The position numbers were made by a program, and so were the translations under genes. 64,000 bases of DNA, taken from JAAXGX01 sp965203565 (lineage in GTDB: Bacteria; Acidobacteriota; Vicinamibacteria; Vicinamibacterales; UBA8438). Shown piece by piece: positions 52,002 to 59,933 of the stretch. The stretch is taken from NCBI GenBank assembly GCA_965203565.1, contig OZ241896.1, positions 2,728,001-2,792,000 of the forward strand. The letters are read 5' to 3'. The stretch's first letter is position 1; each line of letters begins with the position of its first letter. The notes under the pieces are model-generated. The model saw only the letters and a list, made by a program, of their open reading frames with translations, was not told the origin of the DNA and ran no database searches.

Positions 52002-54271
52002 CGGGCGGACGCCTGCGCCGGGACGTCCGCCGGCCGTCCGGCCGCGAGGCGGGCCTGGCAGGCGTGGCTGGCCTCGAGGAATAGCTGCGCTTCCTCGATA
52101 GACTGCCGCGCTTCCTCCGCCGTGTCGGCGCTCCGGGCGGCGTCGTGGCGGCGGAGCAGGTACATGGCGAACTTGCCGCCGGCGTAACGGTCGAAGAACA
52201 GCTTCGTGTCGAAGAACCGGGCGCGGAACTCCCGGACGATCGCGTCCGGGTCGTCCGGAACGTCCGGCAGCTCGGTCTTGACCAGGCCTCGCGCGGCGAG
52301 CAGCATGCCGTCGTACGCGAGGCGGCCGGCTTGCGCGTGCTCGCCGTCCTCGAGCCGGAGCTGCGCCTCGAACACCTGCGCTTCCGCCGCGGCGAGATCG
52401 AACTCCGCGAGCGAGACGACCTCGCCCGCGCATTCCCCGACGCCCATGTCGCCGAGCGTGAACTCGCGCGGATCGCCCCAGTCCGAATAGAACTCCGGCC
52501 CGTCGGCGTGCGCAGGCACACGGGTCAGGTCCGCGAGCATCTCCTTGAGCGCCCGTTTCCCGATCCGACGGGTGAACTGCTGGAACGTCTCGTCCGGCTG
52601 ACGCTCCCGGGCGAACCGCTCCGTGAGCCGCGCGACGACGTCCGGAATCCGTTTCGAGGGCGCCGCGCCGATCGCCAGTCCGTACGCCCCCGCGTTCGCC
52701 TTCCACTGGCCGCCCAGGACGACCTGGAAGTGCGGCACCGTGTAGCCGTTCACCGTCCGGCTCACGCCGTAGAAGCCGAGGTCGGCGACGTGGTGCTGGC
52801 CGCACGAGTTGAAGCAGCCGCTCGTCTTGATCCGGAGGCCGGCGGCCGGGCCGTGCGCATCCGCCGCCGCCGCGGCCAGTCTGGTCCGCAGCTCGGCCGC
52901 CAGCCCTCTCGACGAGGCGATGCCCAGCTTGCAGGTGTCGGTGCCCGGACAGGCGGTGACGTCGCGCAGCGCGCCGGCGCCGGGCTCGCCGAGGCCCGCC
53001 GCCGCCAAGTCGCGGTACAGGTCCGGGAGGTCGGCTGCGCTGACCCAGCGCAGCACGATGTTCTGCTCCACCGTCGTGCGGACCGCGTCACCCACGTACC
53101 GGCGGGCGATCGCCGCCAGATCGCGCATCCGCCGGGCGGTCAGGTCGCCGAGCGGCAGCGTGACCGCCGCCGCCGCGTAGTGCGGCTGGCGCTGGCGGTG
53201 AACGTTCGTCCGCATCCAGGCGTCGAACCCGGGCGGCGCGTCGGCGCGGTCGTCGGGCGGCGCCGCCGGCTTCAGCGGGGTTTCGCCGTACGCGGCCGCT
53301 TCTGCGAGATGCGCCGTCCAGCGCGGGTCGTCCGGCAGCGCGGCGCGCTCTTCCAGGACCAGCCGCCTGAATTCGTCGAGGCCGAGCTGCGCCACGAGAA
53401 ACTTGATCCGGGCCCGCGCGCGGTTCTTCTTCTCGCCGAGGCGCGCGAACACGCGGGCGATCGCTTGCGCGATCGGCAGCAGCTCCTCCTCCGGCAGGAA
53501 CTCGTCGAACAGCCTGGCCTGGTGGGGGACGGCGCCGAGGCCGCCGCCGACGTAGGTGACGAACCCGCGGCGCTCGGTCCCGCCGACGGTGCGGACGGCT
53601 GCGATCAGGCCGAGGTCGTGCATCGAGACGAGGCCGCACGCGTGGTCGCGGCATCCCGAGAACGCCACCTTGAACTTGCGGCCGAAGTCCTGCGCGTCGG
53701 GGTGGCCGAGCAGAAAGCGCATGCACGCCCGCGCGTGCGGCGTCACGTCGAACGCCTCGTCGCGGCAGACGCCGGCGAGCGGGCACGCTGTCACGTTCCG
53801 GACCGAGTTGCCGCACGCCTCGCGGGTGGTGACGCCGACCGCCGCCAGCCGCCGCATCAGGTCGGGCGTGTCGTCGATGTGGACGAAGTGGAGCTGGACG
53901 TCCTGGCGCGTCGTGACGTGGCAGACCTCGTCGCTGTACTCTTCCGCCACGTCCGCGAGGACGTCCATCTGGTCCGGCGTGAGACCCCCGAACGGGATCT
54001 TGATCCGCATCATGCCGGGGGCGTCCCAGATCGTGTCCGGGCCTTTCGTCATCCGGCCGGGCGGGAACGCGAGCCGGCGCGTCCCCGCGCCGTCGTTTCG
54101 CCGGCCGTTGTCGTAACGTTGTCCGTAGACGCCGCGCCGGAGCCGCGTCTCGGCGAACACCTTCTCGTCGATCCTGCCCTGGCGCCGCAGGGCGATCTGG
54201 CGTTCGAACGCGTCGATTTCCGCCGTCAGGTCTTCGGGCGTCCTGCCGGCGAGCCGCTGCTTCCACGTCAC
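51998..54271 (-). CDS. Siroheme sulfite reductase (nitrite/sulfite reductase family) with C-terminal helical extension
   Basis: A 757-residue hemoprotein of the ferredoxin-type nitrite/sulfite reductase family. Both pseudo-symmetric halves are present; the siroheme-[4Fe-4S] ligands are C441-x5-C447 (TACPGTDTCKLG) and C486-x3-C490 (SGCFNSCGQHH). A related TACPLAGVC / SGCRDHAC pattern occurs in the first half (163-212). Residues ~620-742 form an extra helical domain not part of the reductase fold (EAQVFEAQLRLEDGEHAQAGRLAYDGMLLAARG), resembling HEPN-type helical modules. Gene neighbours (APS reductase, siroheme synthesis) argue for sulfite rather than nitrite as substrate; nitrite cannot be excluded because of the adjacent nitrogen cluster. 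Confidence 0.85.
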   Translation of the reverse strand: MTWKQRLAGRTPEDLTAEIDAFERQIALRRQGRIDEKVFAETRLRRGVYGQRYDNGRRNDGAGTRRLAFPPGRMTKGPDTIWDAPGMMRIKIPFGGLTPDQMDVLADVAEEYSDEVCHVTTRQDVQLHFVHIDDTPDLMRRLAAVGVTTREACGNSVRNVTACPLAGVCRDEAFDVTPHARACMRFLLGHPDAQDFGRKFKVAFSGCRDHACGLVSMHDLGLIAAVRTVGGTERRGFVTYVGGGLGAVPHQARLFDEFLPEEELLPIAQAIARVFARLGEKKNRARARIKFLVAQLGLDEFRRLVLEERAALPDDPRWTAHLAEAAAYGETPLKPAAPPDDRADAPPGFDAWMRTNVHRQRQPHYAAAAVTLPLGDLTARRMRDLAAIARRYVGDAVRTTVEQNIVLRWVSAADLPDLYRDLAAAGLGEPGAGALRDVTACPGTDTCKLGIASSRGLAAELRTRLAAAAADAHGPAAGLRIKTSGCFNSCGQHHVADLGFYGVSRTVNGYTVPHFQVVLGGQWKANAGAYGLAIGAAPSKRIPDVVARLTERFARERQPDETFQQFTRRIGKRALKEMLADLTRVPAHADGPEFYSDWGDPREFTLGDMGVGECAGEVVSLAEFDLAAAEAQVFEAQLRLEDGEHAQAGRLAYDGMLLAARGLVKTELPDVPDDPDAIVREFRARFFDTKLFFDRYAGGKFAMYLLRRHDAARSADTAEEARQSIEEAQLFLEASHACQARLAAGRPADVPAQASAR

Positions 54272-54290
54272 GTCACACCTCTGCGGGCCG

Positions 54291-55061
54291 TCAGCCGCCG
54301 AACGCCACGGCGGCGGCCGTCAGCGCGCTCCGGTCTGCGGCGGCCGTCAGGGAGCGCAGCCCGACGACGTCGCCCACGACGATCGTCCCCGGCGGCCGGC
54401 CGGCCATCTCGACCGGCGCGGACGCCAGACGGTCGAGCCGCCCGGTCCAGATCTTCATGTCGGGCGTTCCGGCTGCGAGCACCACGGCGGCCGGCGCGCC
54501 CGGCCGCCATCCCCGATCGAGGAGCCGTTGCGCAATCCGCCGGCGCGACGCCAGTCCCATCAGCACGACGACCGTCAACGCATGCGGTTCGACGCCGTCG
54601 AGGATCGGTCCGAACGCCGACTCCGCATGGCCGGAAACGACCAGGAACCCCGACGCCAGCCCGCGGTGCGTCACCGGCACCCCGGCCAGGGCGGGCGCGG
54701 CGACCGCGCTGGTGACGCCCGGGACCACGTCGAACGGCACGCCCGCCTCCCGCAGCGCGAGCGCCTCCTCGCCGCCGCGCCCGAGCACGAACGGATCGCC
54801 GCACTTGAGCCGCACCACCCGCTTGCCCTGGCGCGCGCCCCGGATCATCAGCCGCTCGGTCGCCGCCTGACTGACCGGCCTGCCTCCCGCGCGCTTGCCC
54901 ACGCAGAAGCACTGCGCGCGGAACGCGACGGCGATCGCGTCGAGCCCGACCAGCGCATCGTACAGCACGAGGTCGGCCGCCTGCAGCTTCCGCACGGCGC
55001 GCAGCGTGAGCAGGTCCGCGTCGCCCGGCCCCGCGCCGACCAGCGAAACGAAACCGGTCAT
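54291..55061 (-). CDS. cobA: Uroporphyrinogen-III C-methyltransferase (SUMT)
   Basis: A 256-residue SAM-dependent enzyme making precorrin-2. VSLVGAGPGDADLLTLRAVR, VLYDALV, VRLKCGDPFVLGRGGEE and VPGVTSAVAAPALAGVPVTHRG are diagnostic. Overlaps the precorrin-2 dehydrogenase gene by 4 bp; together they produce siroheme for the reductase encoded next. Not fused as in E. coli CysG. Confidence 0.93.
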   Translation of the reverse strand: MTGFVSLVGAGPGDADLLTLRAVRKLQAADLVLYDALVGLDAIAVAFRAQCFCVGKRAGGRPVSQAATERLMIRGARQGKRVVRLKCGDPFVLGRGGEEALALREAGVPFDVVPGVTSAVAAPALAGVPVTHRGLASGFLVVSGHAESAFGPILDGVEPHALTVVVLMGLASRRRIAQRLLDRGWRPGAPAAVVLAAGTPDMKIWTGRLDRLASAPVEMAGRPPGTIVVGDVVGLRSLTAAADRSALTAAAVAFGG

Positions 55062-55678
55062 TGCCCGCCCGTCCGGCGCGCCCGCTCGTCACCGGCCGGA
55101 GAGCCGCGCGTCTTCATCGCCGTTTCACCGGAATACTGCCGGATCAGGGCGTCGAGCAGGAGCGGCCGGCGCTGCTCCATCGGCACGTTCCGGTCGCGCC
55201 AACTGCGCCGCGCGCGTTCGGCCGCCGCCACCCACCGGGCGAGATCCGCTTCCGGCAGCACCGCCTCCAACCCCTCGCGGAGCAGGCCGGCGAGCGCCGG
55301 CGCGCGTCCGTCGGTCGAAATCGCCAGCGTGACGCCGGCACGCCGGACGACGCCGCCGAGGTACGCGCTCGCGTTGTCCGGATCGTCCACCGCGTTGACG
55401 AAGATCCGCCGTGCGCCGGCCGCCTCGGCGACGCGCCGGTTCACCTCCGGCGTCGCCGCCGCCACGACGAGCCAGGCGCCGTCCAGGTCGGCCGGCTCGA
55501 ACCGTTTCCGCTCGACCGACACGCCCGGCCGCTCGATCCCGTCGCCCACGGCGGGAGCGACGACCCGAACGCGGGCGCCCGCCGCCAGCAGCGCGTCGAG
55601 CTTCGACGCGGCGACCGGACCTGCGCCGACCACCACCACCGTCCGGTCCGCGAGCTTCAGAAAGAGCGGAAGCAGCAT
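55058..55678 (-). CDS. Precorrin-2 dehydrogenase / sirohydrochlorin ferrochelatase (Met8-like)
   Basis: A 206-residue protein matching the N-terminal part of CysG: LFLKLADRTVVVVGAGPVAASKLDALLAAGARVRVVAP (NAD site), VVAAATPEVNRRVAEAA, VNAVDDPDNASAYLGGVVRRAGVTLAISTDGRAPALA. Oxidises precorrin-2 to sirohydrochlorin; whether it also inserts iron is not decided by the sequence. Ends in a short basic tail overlapping cobA. Confidence 0.9.
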   Translation of the reverse strand: MLLPLFLKLADRTVVVVGAGPVAASKLDALLAAGARVRVVAPAVGDGIERPGVSVERKRFEPADLDGAWLVVAAATPEVNRRVAEAAGARRIFVNAVDDPDNASAYLGGVVRRAGVTLAISTDGRAPALAGLLREGLEAVLPEADLARWVAAAERARRSWRDRNVPMEQRRPLLLDALIRQYSGETAMKTRGSPAGDERARRTGGQ

Positions 55679-55682
55679 CGCA

Positions 55683-56444
55683 CTACGCCCGTTCGGGCGC
55701 CGCCGCCACCGGGATCGCGGGGCCGTGCAGCCCGCATTCGGTCTTCGTGACGCCGCGCCACCGGCCGGCCCGGTCGTCCTCCCCGGCGTGGACCCGGCTC
55801 GTGCAGGGCCGGCATCCGATGCTGGGATACCCGCGGTCGTGCAGCGGGTTGTACGGCGTCGCGTGATCGAGCAGGTACGCCCAGACGTGCCGCTTGGTCC
55901 ACCGGACCAGCGGGTTGATCTTGACGATGCCGAACTTGTCGTCCCACTCCGCGGCGAGCGCGGACGCCCGCTGCGGCGTCTGGTCGCGCCGGATGGCGGT
56001 GATCCAGGCGTCGACCCGGGCCAGTTCCGCCTTCAGCGGTTCGACCTTGCGCATCTCGCAGCAGCGCTCCGGCGCCCGCTCCCACAACCGGTCGCCGTGC
56101 GCAACGGCCTGATCGCCGACCGACAGCGCCGGCGTGACGCCGCGGATCGTGACGCCGCAATGCGCTTCCAGCCGCCGCCAGAGATCGACGGTTTCCGGGA
56201 AGAGCAGCCCGGTGTCCAGGGTGAACAGGTCGATCGGCAGGCGATGCCGCCCGATCAGGTCGATCAGCACGCACCCTTCCGGGCCGAACCCGGTCGCGAA
56301 CGTCAGCCGCGGCGCATAGCGATCGACCGCCCATTGCAGCACGTCGAGCGGAGTCCGGTCTTCGAGCGCCGCCGCCGCTCGGTCGAGGTCGTCCCGGCCG
56401 GCGACGTCGGCGGCCGCGGGAGATGTCAGGGCGCCTTGCTCCAC
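55683..56444 (-). CDS. cysH: APS reductase (assimilatory, [4Fe-4S] type CysH)
   Basis: A 253-residue reductase turning adenylyl sulfate into sulfite. The [4Fe-4S] ligands Cys128-Cys129 (RCCEMRK) and Cys211-x2-Cys214 (IGCRPCT) are present, which marks the APS-using type rather than the PAPS type. Catalytic Cys237 lies in ECGLH near the C-terminus. ATP-pyrophosphatase-like TFATGFGPEG near residue 48. GTG 56444 has a good AGGAAGGAAA site and overlaps the exporter gene by 19 bp. No cysDN/sat is seen in the window. Confidence 0.92.
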   Translation of the reverse strand: MEQGALTSPAAADVAGRDDLDRAAAALEDRTPLDVLQWAVDRYAPRLTFATGFGPEGCVLIDLIGRHRLPIDLFTLDTGLLFPETVDLWRRLEAHCGVTIRGVTPALSVGDQAVAHGDRLWERAPERCCEMRKVEPLKAELARVDAWITAIRRDQTPQRASALAAEWDDKFGIVKINPLVRWTKRHVWAYLLDHATPYNPLHDRGYPSIGCRPCTSRVHAGEDDRAGRWRGVTKTECGLHGPAIPVAAAPERA

Positions 56445-57262
56445 GATCCGTTTCCTTCCTGCGTGATGGACGCCGCCGGTCCGGCCTGCGCCGGCGACAC
56501 GCTGAAGACGGCCAGTTGCAGGCCGATGGCGATCAGCACCGCCGCGAGTCCGGCCCGCAGCGTGCGTTCCGGCATCGCCGTCGCCAGCCGCGCTCCGATC
56601 AGCACGCCGGGCACGGCCCCGATCAGCACCGTCGCCGCCAGCGCGGCGTCGATGCGGCCCGCCAACCCGTGGCCGACCGTCGCCACCGAGGAGAGCAGCA
56701 GGGCGTGCACGAGGTCGGTCCCGACGATCGTCGCGGCGCTGAACGGATAGCAGAGCGACAGCACGCAGAGCAGCAGCGACCCGCTCCCGATGCTGGTCAT
56801 GCTCACGAGCAGGCCGGTCGCGAATCCGAACGCGACGGTGACCGGCCAGCGGGGCGCGCGGCGGGGATGGGCCCTGGCGCCCATCGTGAGCCGGACGATC
56901 ACCGACGCGCCGGCGGCGATCAGGACGACGCCGAGTCCGCGGCCGAGGTACGCGTCGATGGCGGAGTCCGGCAGGCGGTTGAGCACCCAGACGCCGGCCA
57001 CCGCGCCCGGGACCGACCCGGCCGCCAGCCGGCCGACCGTCCCCCAGTGGACCTCGCCGCGCAGGGCGTAGATCCCGCCGCCGAACAGCTTCATTCCGCT
57101 GGCGATCAGAACGTCCGAGCCGATCGCGATCGAAGCGGGGACCCTGGCGATCAGGACGAGCGCCGGCGTCAGCAGGGCGCCGCCGCCGGTCGAGGTGGCC
57201 CCGACCACGAGGCCGACCACGAAGCCGATCACGCTGGTTCCGTAATCCACGTCGAAAACCAA
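56426..57262 (-). CDS. TauE/SafE-family sulfite/sulfur exporter-like permease
   Basis: A 278-residue membrane protein with about eight helices and the duplicated TauE/SafE pattern (GFVVGLVVGATSTGGGALLTPALVL; FATGLLVSMTSIGSGSLLLCVLSL). As first gene of a sulfate-reduction operon it could move sulfate, sulfite or another sulfur anion; direction is not established for this subgroup. The start is TTG 57262, two bases after the terminator T-run, or GTG 57250; no ribosome site is apparent for either. Confidence 0.8.
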   Translation of the reverse strand: MVFDVDYGTSVIGFVVGLVVGATSTGGGALLTPALVLIARVPASIAIGSDVLIASGMKLFGGGIYALRGEVHWGTVGRLAAGSVPGAVAGVWVLNRLPDSAIDAYLGRGLGVVLIAAGASVIVRLTMGARAHPRRAPRWPVTVAFGFATGLLVSMTSIGSGSLLLCVLSLCYPFSAATIVGTDLVHALLLSSVATVGHGLAGRIDAALAATVLIGAVPGVLIGARLATAMPERTLRAGLAAVLIAIGLQLAVFSVSPAQAGPAASITQEGNGSWSKAP

Positions 57263-57263
57263 T

Positions 57264-57299
57264 AAAAAAGGCCCGGGAAGCGTTTGCCTCCCGGGCCTT
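57264..57299 (-). terminator. Strong intrinsic terminator just before the cys operon
   Basis: An 11-bp perfect stem (AAGGCCCGGGA 57299-57289 / 57278-57268) with a 10-nt loop runs into TTTTTT ending at 57264 on the - strand, two bases before the first start codon of the exporter gene. It could end the katA transcript, but it also sits at the end of a separate promoter-driven leader, as in attenuators. Confidence 0.8.
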
Positions 57300-57325
57300 C
57301 GGTCCTGCGCGTTGAACGGATGCTG

Positions 57326-57388
57326 CTATCGTCGAAACGGCGTCAACACGACGCGACCGGCGGCGCGGGGGCCCGGACGGGCCTCCAT
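57326..57388 (-). CDS. Possible 20-codon leader peptide of the cys operon
   Basis: An ATG at 57388 opens a 20-codon frame ending ...VVLTPFRR and TAG at 57326, located between the promoter and the terminator. Its fourth to seventh codons (CGT CCG GGC CCC) contain CCGGGCC, complementary to the left arm of the terminator (GGCCCGG). No ribosome site is obvious and no Cys/Met run occurs, so translation is uncertain. Confidence 0.35.
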   Translation of the reverse strand: MEARPGPRAAGRVVLTPFRR

Positions 57389-57438
57389 ACAACAGCAGCG
57401 ACAGCCGGCGGCGCGCGCGTGCATCCGCATCGCTCCGT

Positions 57439-57467
57439 ATTCTGGACCACGCCGCCGGCCGCGTCAA
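57439..57467 (-). promoter_or_regulatory. Candidate sigma-70 promoter of the cys operon leader
   Basis: TTGACG (57467-57462), 17-bp spacer, CAGAAT (57444-57439) on the - strand, in the gap after katA. Start near 57432, giving a ~170-nt leader that contains the short frame and the terminator. Confidence 0.5.
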
Positions 57468-57492
57468 GTCGGACCGGCCGGCGGCGTCCCCG

Positions 57493-58962
57493 TCAGACCG
57501 TCACGGCGGCGCCCTCCAGCTCGGCGACGTCGATGCCGAGGCTGCGCGCCACCCCCGCGCCGTAGGCGGGATCCGCCTTCAGGAAGTGGCCGATCTGGCG
57601 TAGCTGGATCTCCCGGGGCACAGGCTTCATCGCCCGCGCCAGGTTGCCGATCAGCCGCTCCTGCTGCTCCGGCGTCATCAGGCGGAACAGGTCGCCCGGC
57701 TGCTGGTAGTCGTCGTTGCCGTCCCGGTGGTTGTACCGGTCCGCGGCGCCGTCCACTGCGAGCGGCGGCTCGACGTACGCGCGGTCCTCGACCGGCCCGT
57801 CGAAGCTGTTCGGCTCGTAGTTGACCGCGCCGCCGCAGTTGCCGTCGTGCCGCATCGCGCCGTCGCGGTGGTACGAGTGGACCGGGCAGCGGGCCTGGTT
57901 GACCGGCAGCGTCTCGTAGTTGACGCCGAGGCGGTGCCGGTGGGCGTCGGCGTAGGCGAAGATGCGGAACTGCAGCATCTTGTCGGGGCTGTGGCTGATC
58001 CCCGGCACCTGGTTCGCAGGGGAGAAGCTCGACTGCTCCACCTCGGCGAAGTAGTTCTCCGGGTTCCGGTCGAGCTCGACGATCCCGACCTCGATGAGCG
58101 GGTAGTCGCCGTGCGGCCACACCTTGGTCAGGTCGAACGGGTTGAACCAGGTCTTGCCGGCGTCCGCCTCGGGCATCACCTGCACGCACATCCGCCACTT
58201 CGGGCAGTCCCCCGCCTCGATAGACCGGAACAGGTCGGCTTGGTGCGACTCCCGATCCGTCCCGACGACCTCGGCTCCCTGCCGATCGGTGAGGAAGTCG
58301 ATCCCCTGCATCGTCTTCAGGTGGAACTTCACCCAGAAGCGTTCGCCGGCCGCGTTGATGAAGCTGTAGGTGTGCGAGCCGTAGCCGTTCATGTGGCGGT
58401 ACGACTTCGGCAGGCCGCGGTCCGAGAACAGGATCGTCACCTGGTGCAGGCTTTCCGGCGAGAGCGACCAGAAGTCCCACATCGCCGCCGGGTTCCGCAG
58501 GTTGGTCTTCGGGTCGCGCTTCTGCGTCCGGATGAAGTCGGGGAACTTGTACGGGTCGCGCACGAAGAAGACCGGGGTGTTGTTGCCGACCAGGTCCCAG
58601 TTCCCTTCGTCGGTGTAGTACTTCATCGCGAAGCCGCGGACGTCGCGCTCGGCGTCCGCCGCGCCCCGCTCGCCCGCCACGGTCGAGAACCGCCAGAAGC
58701 AGGGCGTCTTCCTGCCGATCTCCGAGAACAGGCTGGCCTTCGTGTAGCGCGTGACGTCGCCGGTCACCGTCAGCGCGCCGTACGCGCCGGAGCCTTTCGC
58801 GTGCACCACCCGCTCGGGGATCCGCTCGCGGTTGAAGTGCGCGTGCTTCTCGAACAACTGCCAGTCCTGGATCAGGAGCGGCCCGCGCGGGCCGGCGGTC
58901 AAGCTGTTCTGGTTGTCGCCGACCGGGATGCCGGCGGCGGTGGTGAGCTGCTTCTTCGCCAT
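57493..58962 (-). CDS. katA: Heme catalase, clade 3 small-subunit type
   Basis: A 489-residue catalase decomposing hydrogen peroxide. Catalytic His54 (RVVHAKGSGAYG), Asn127 (DLVGNNTPVFF) and proximal heme Tyr337 (RIFAYADAHRHRLG) are present. Length and N-terminus match clade 3 enzymes that bind NADPH. Start ATG 58962 has GGAGGAGG in front. Divergent from the TauD-like gene. Confidence 0.95.
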   Translation of the reverse strand: MAKKQLTTAAGIPVGDNQNSLTAGPRGPLLIQDWQLFEKHAHFNRERIPERVVHAKGSGAYGALTVTGDVTRYTKASLFSEIGRKTPCFWRFSTVAGERGAADAERDVRGFAMKYYTDEGNWDLVGNNTPVFFVRDPYKFPDFIRTQKRDPKTNLRNPAAMWDFWSLSPESLHQVTILFSDRGLPKSYRHMNGYGSHTYSFINAAGERFWVKFHLKTMQGIDFLTDRQGAEVVGTDRESHQADLFRSIEAGDCPKWRMCVQVMPEADAGKTWFNPFDLTKVWPHGDYPLIEVGIVELDRNPENYFAEVEQSSFSPANQVPGISHSPDKMLQFRIFAYADAHRHRLGVNYETLPVNQARCPVHSYHRDGAMRHDGNCGGAVNYEPNSFDGPVEDRAYVEPPLAVDGAADRYNHRDGNDDYQQPGDLFRLMTPEQQERLIGNLARAMKPVPREIQLRQIGHFLKADPAYGAGVARSLGIDVAELEGAAVTV

Positions 58963-58983
58963 CGTGCGATACCTCCTCCCTCC

Positions 58984-58989
58984 ATTCTA
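58984..58989 (-). promoter_or_regulatory. Candidate -10 hexamer of katA
   Basis: TAGAAT on the - strand, 21 bp before the katA ATG, leaving a ~15-nt leader that holds the GGAGGAGG ribosome site. No OxyR or PerR site was recognised in the short intergenic region. Confidence 0.4.
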
Positions 58990-59017
58990 CCCGCGGTCGG
59001 CCGCGGCGCCGTACGCC

Positions 59018-59023
59018 TATAAT
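59018..59023 (+). promoter_or_regulatory. -10 hexamer of the TauD-like gene, 6 nt from the start codon
   Basis: A perfect TATAAT ends six bases before GTG 59030. A transcript from here would begin at the start codon. No -35 hexamer is evident. Confidence 0.45.
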
Positions 59024-59029
59024 CGGGAC

Positions 59030-59902
59030 GTGCCTGCGTCGGACCTTGCCCGGCCCGCCGCGCCGCCGGCGCGCCTGCGGGTCGAGCCGCTCACCGCGGC
59101 GATCGGGGCGGAAGTCTCCGGCGTCGACCTGACGCAGCCGCTCGACGACGCGACGCTCACCGCGCTGCGCGACGCCTGGACACGACGCCTCGTGCTCTTC
59201 TTTCGCGATCAGGACCTGACGTTCGAACAGCACAAGGCGCTCGGCCGGCGGTTCGGCGAGCTCCACATCCATCCGGCCGCCCCGAAGGACGCGGAGCACC
59301 CGGAGATCCTGGTCGTCCACGGGGACGACAAGGTCGAGTTCGTCGCCGGGAGCCTCTGGCACACGGACGTCTCGTGCGACGTCGAGCCGCCGATGGCGAG
59401 CATCCTGCGAATCGTGCAGACGCCGCCGTCGGGCGGCGACACGCTGTTCGCCAACATGTACGCCGCGTACGAGGCGTTGTCGGACCGGATGCGGAAGCTG
59501 CTGGCCGGGCTGACCGCCGTCCACGACGGCGAGCAGTACTACCGCGGGCGGTACGGCGGAGGCGATCTCCGCGACGGCGGCTATCCGTCGGCCGAGCATC
59601 CGGTGGTCCGCACCCATCCGGTCACCGGCCGGCCGGCGCTCTACGTGAACGAAGGGTTCACGACGCGCATCAAGGAGCTGCCGCTCGCCGAGAGCGACGC
59701 CCTGCTGGCGTTCCTCTTCCGGCACTGCGCGCGGCCGGACTTCCAGTGCCGCTTCCGGTGGCGCGCGCATTCGGTCGCCTTCTGGGACAACCGCTGCACG
59801 CAGCACCTGGCGATCTGGGACTACTACCCGGAGACCCGCCACGGCTACCGCGTGACGATCCGGGGCGACGCGCCGTTCTACGACCCCGCCCGGCGGTCCT
59901 GA
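59030..59902 (+). CDS. TauD/TfdA-family 2-oxoglutarate/Fe(II) dioxygenase
   Basis: A 290-residue dioxygenase. Iron ligands His111-x-Asp113 (LWHTDVS) and His259 (TQHLAIWDYYP), with Arg274 (HGYRVTIRGD) for 2-oxoglutarate. N-terminal GAEVSGVDLTQPL and LVLFFRDQDLT are typical of the TauD group. Taurine, sulfonates or alkyl sulfates are known substrates in the family; the sulfur operon nearby makes a sulfur-scavenging role attractive but it is not shown. GTG start. Confidence 0.88.
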   Translation: MPASDLARPAAPPARLRVEPLTAAIGAEVSGVDLTQPLDDATLTALRDAWTRRLVLFFRDQDLTFEQHKALGRRFGELHIHPAAPKDAEHPEILVVHGDDKVEFVAGSLWHTDVSCDVEPPMASILRIVQTPPSGGDTLFANMYAAYEALSDRMRKLLAGLTAVHDGEQYYRGRYGGGDLRDGGYPSAEHPVVRTHPVTGRPALYVNEGFTTRIKELPLAESDALLAFLFRHCARPDFQCRFRWRAHSVAFWDNRCTQHLAIWDYYPETRHGYRVTIRGDAPFYDPARRS

Positions 59903-59933
59903 CTTCCGTTGCGCGGACTCGGCAAGGCGATCT

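Noticed and set aside
57300..57432. Known SAM or T-box riboswitch before the cys operon
   Set aside because: No K-turn/SAM core sequence and no T-box (TGGNACCGCG-like) sequence was found; only an attenuator-like arrangement is supported.
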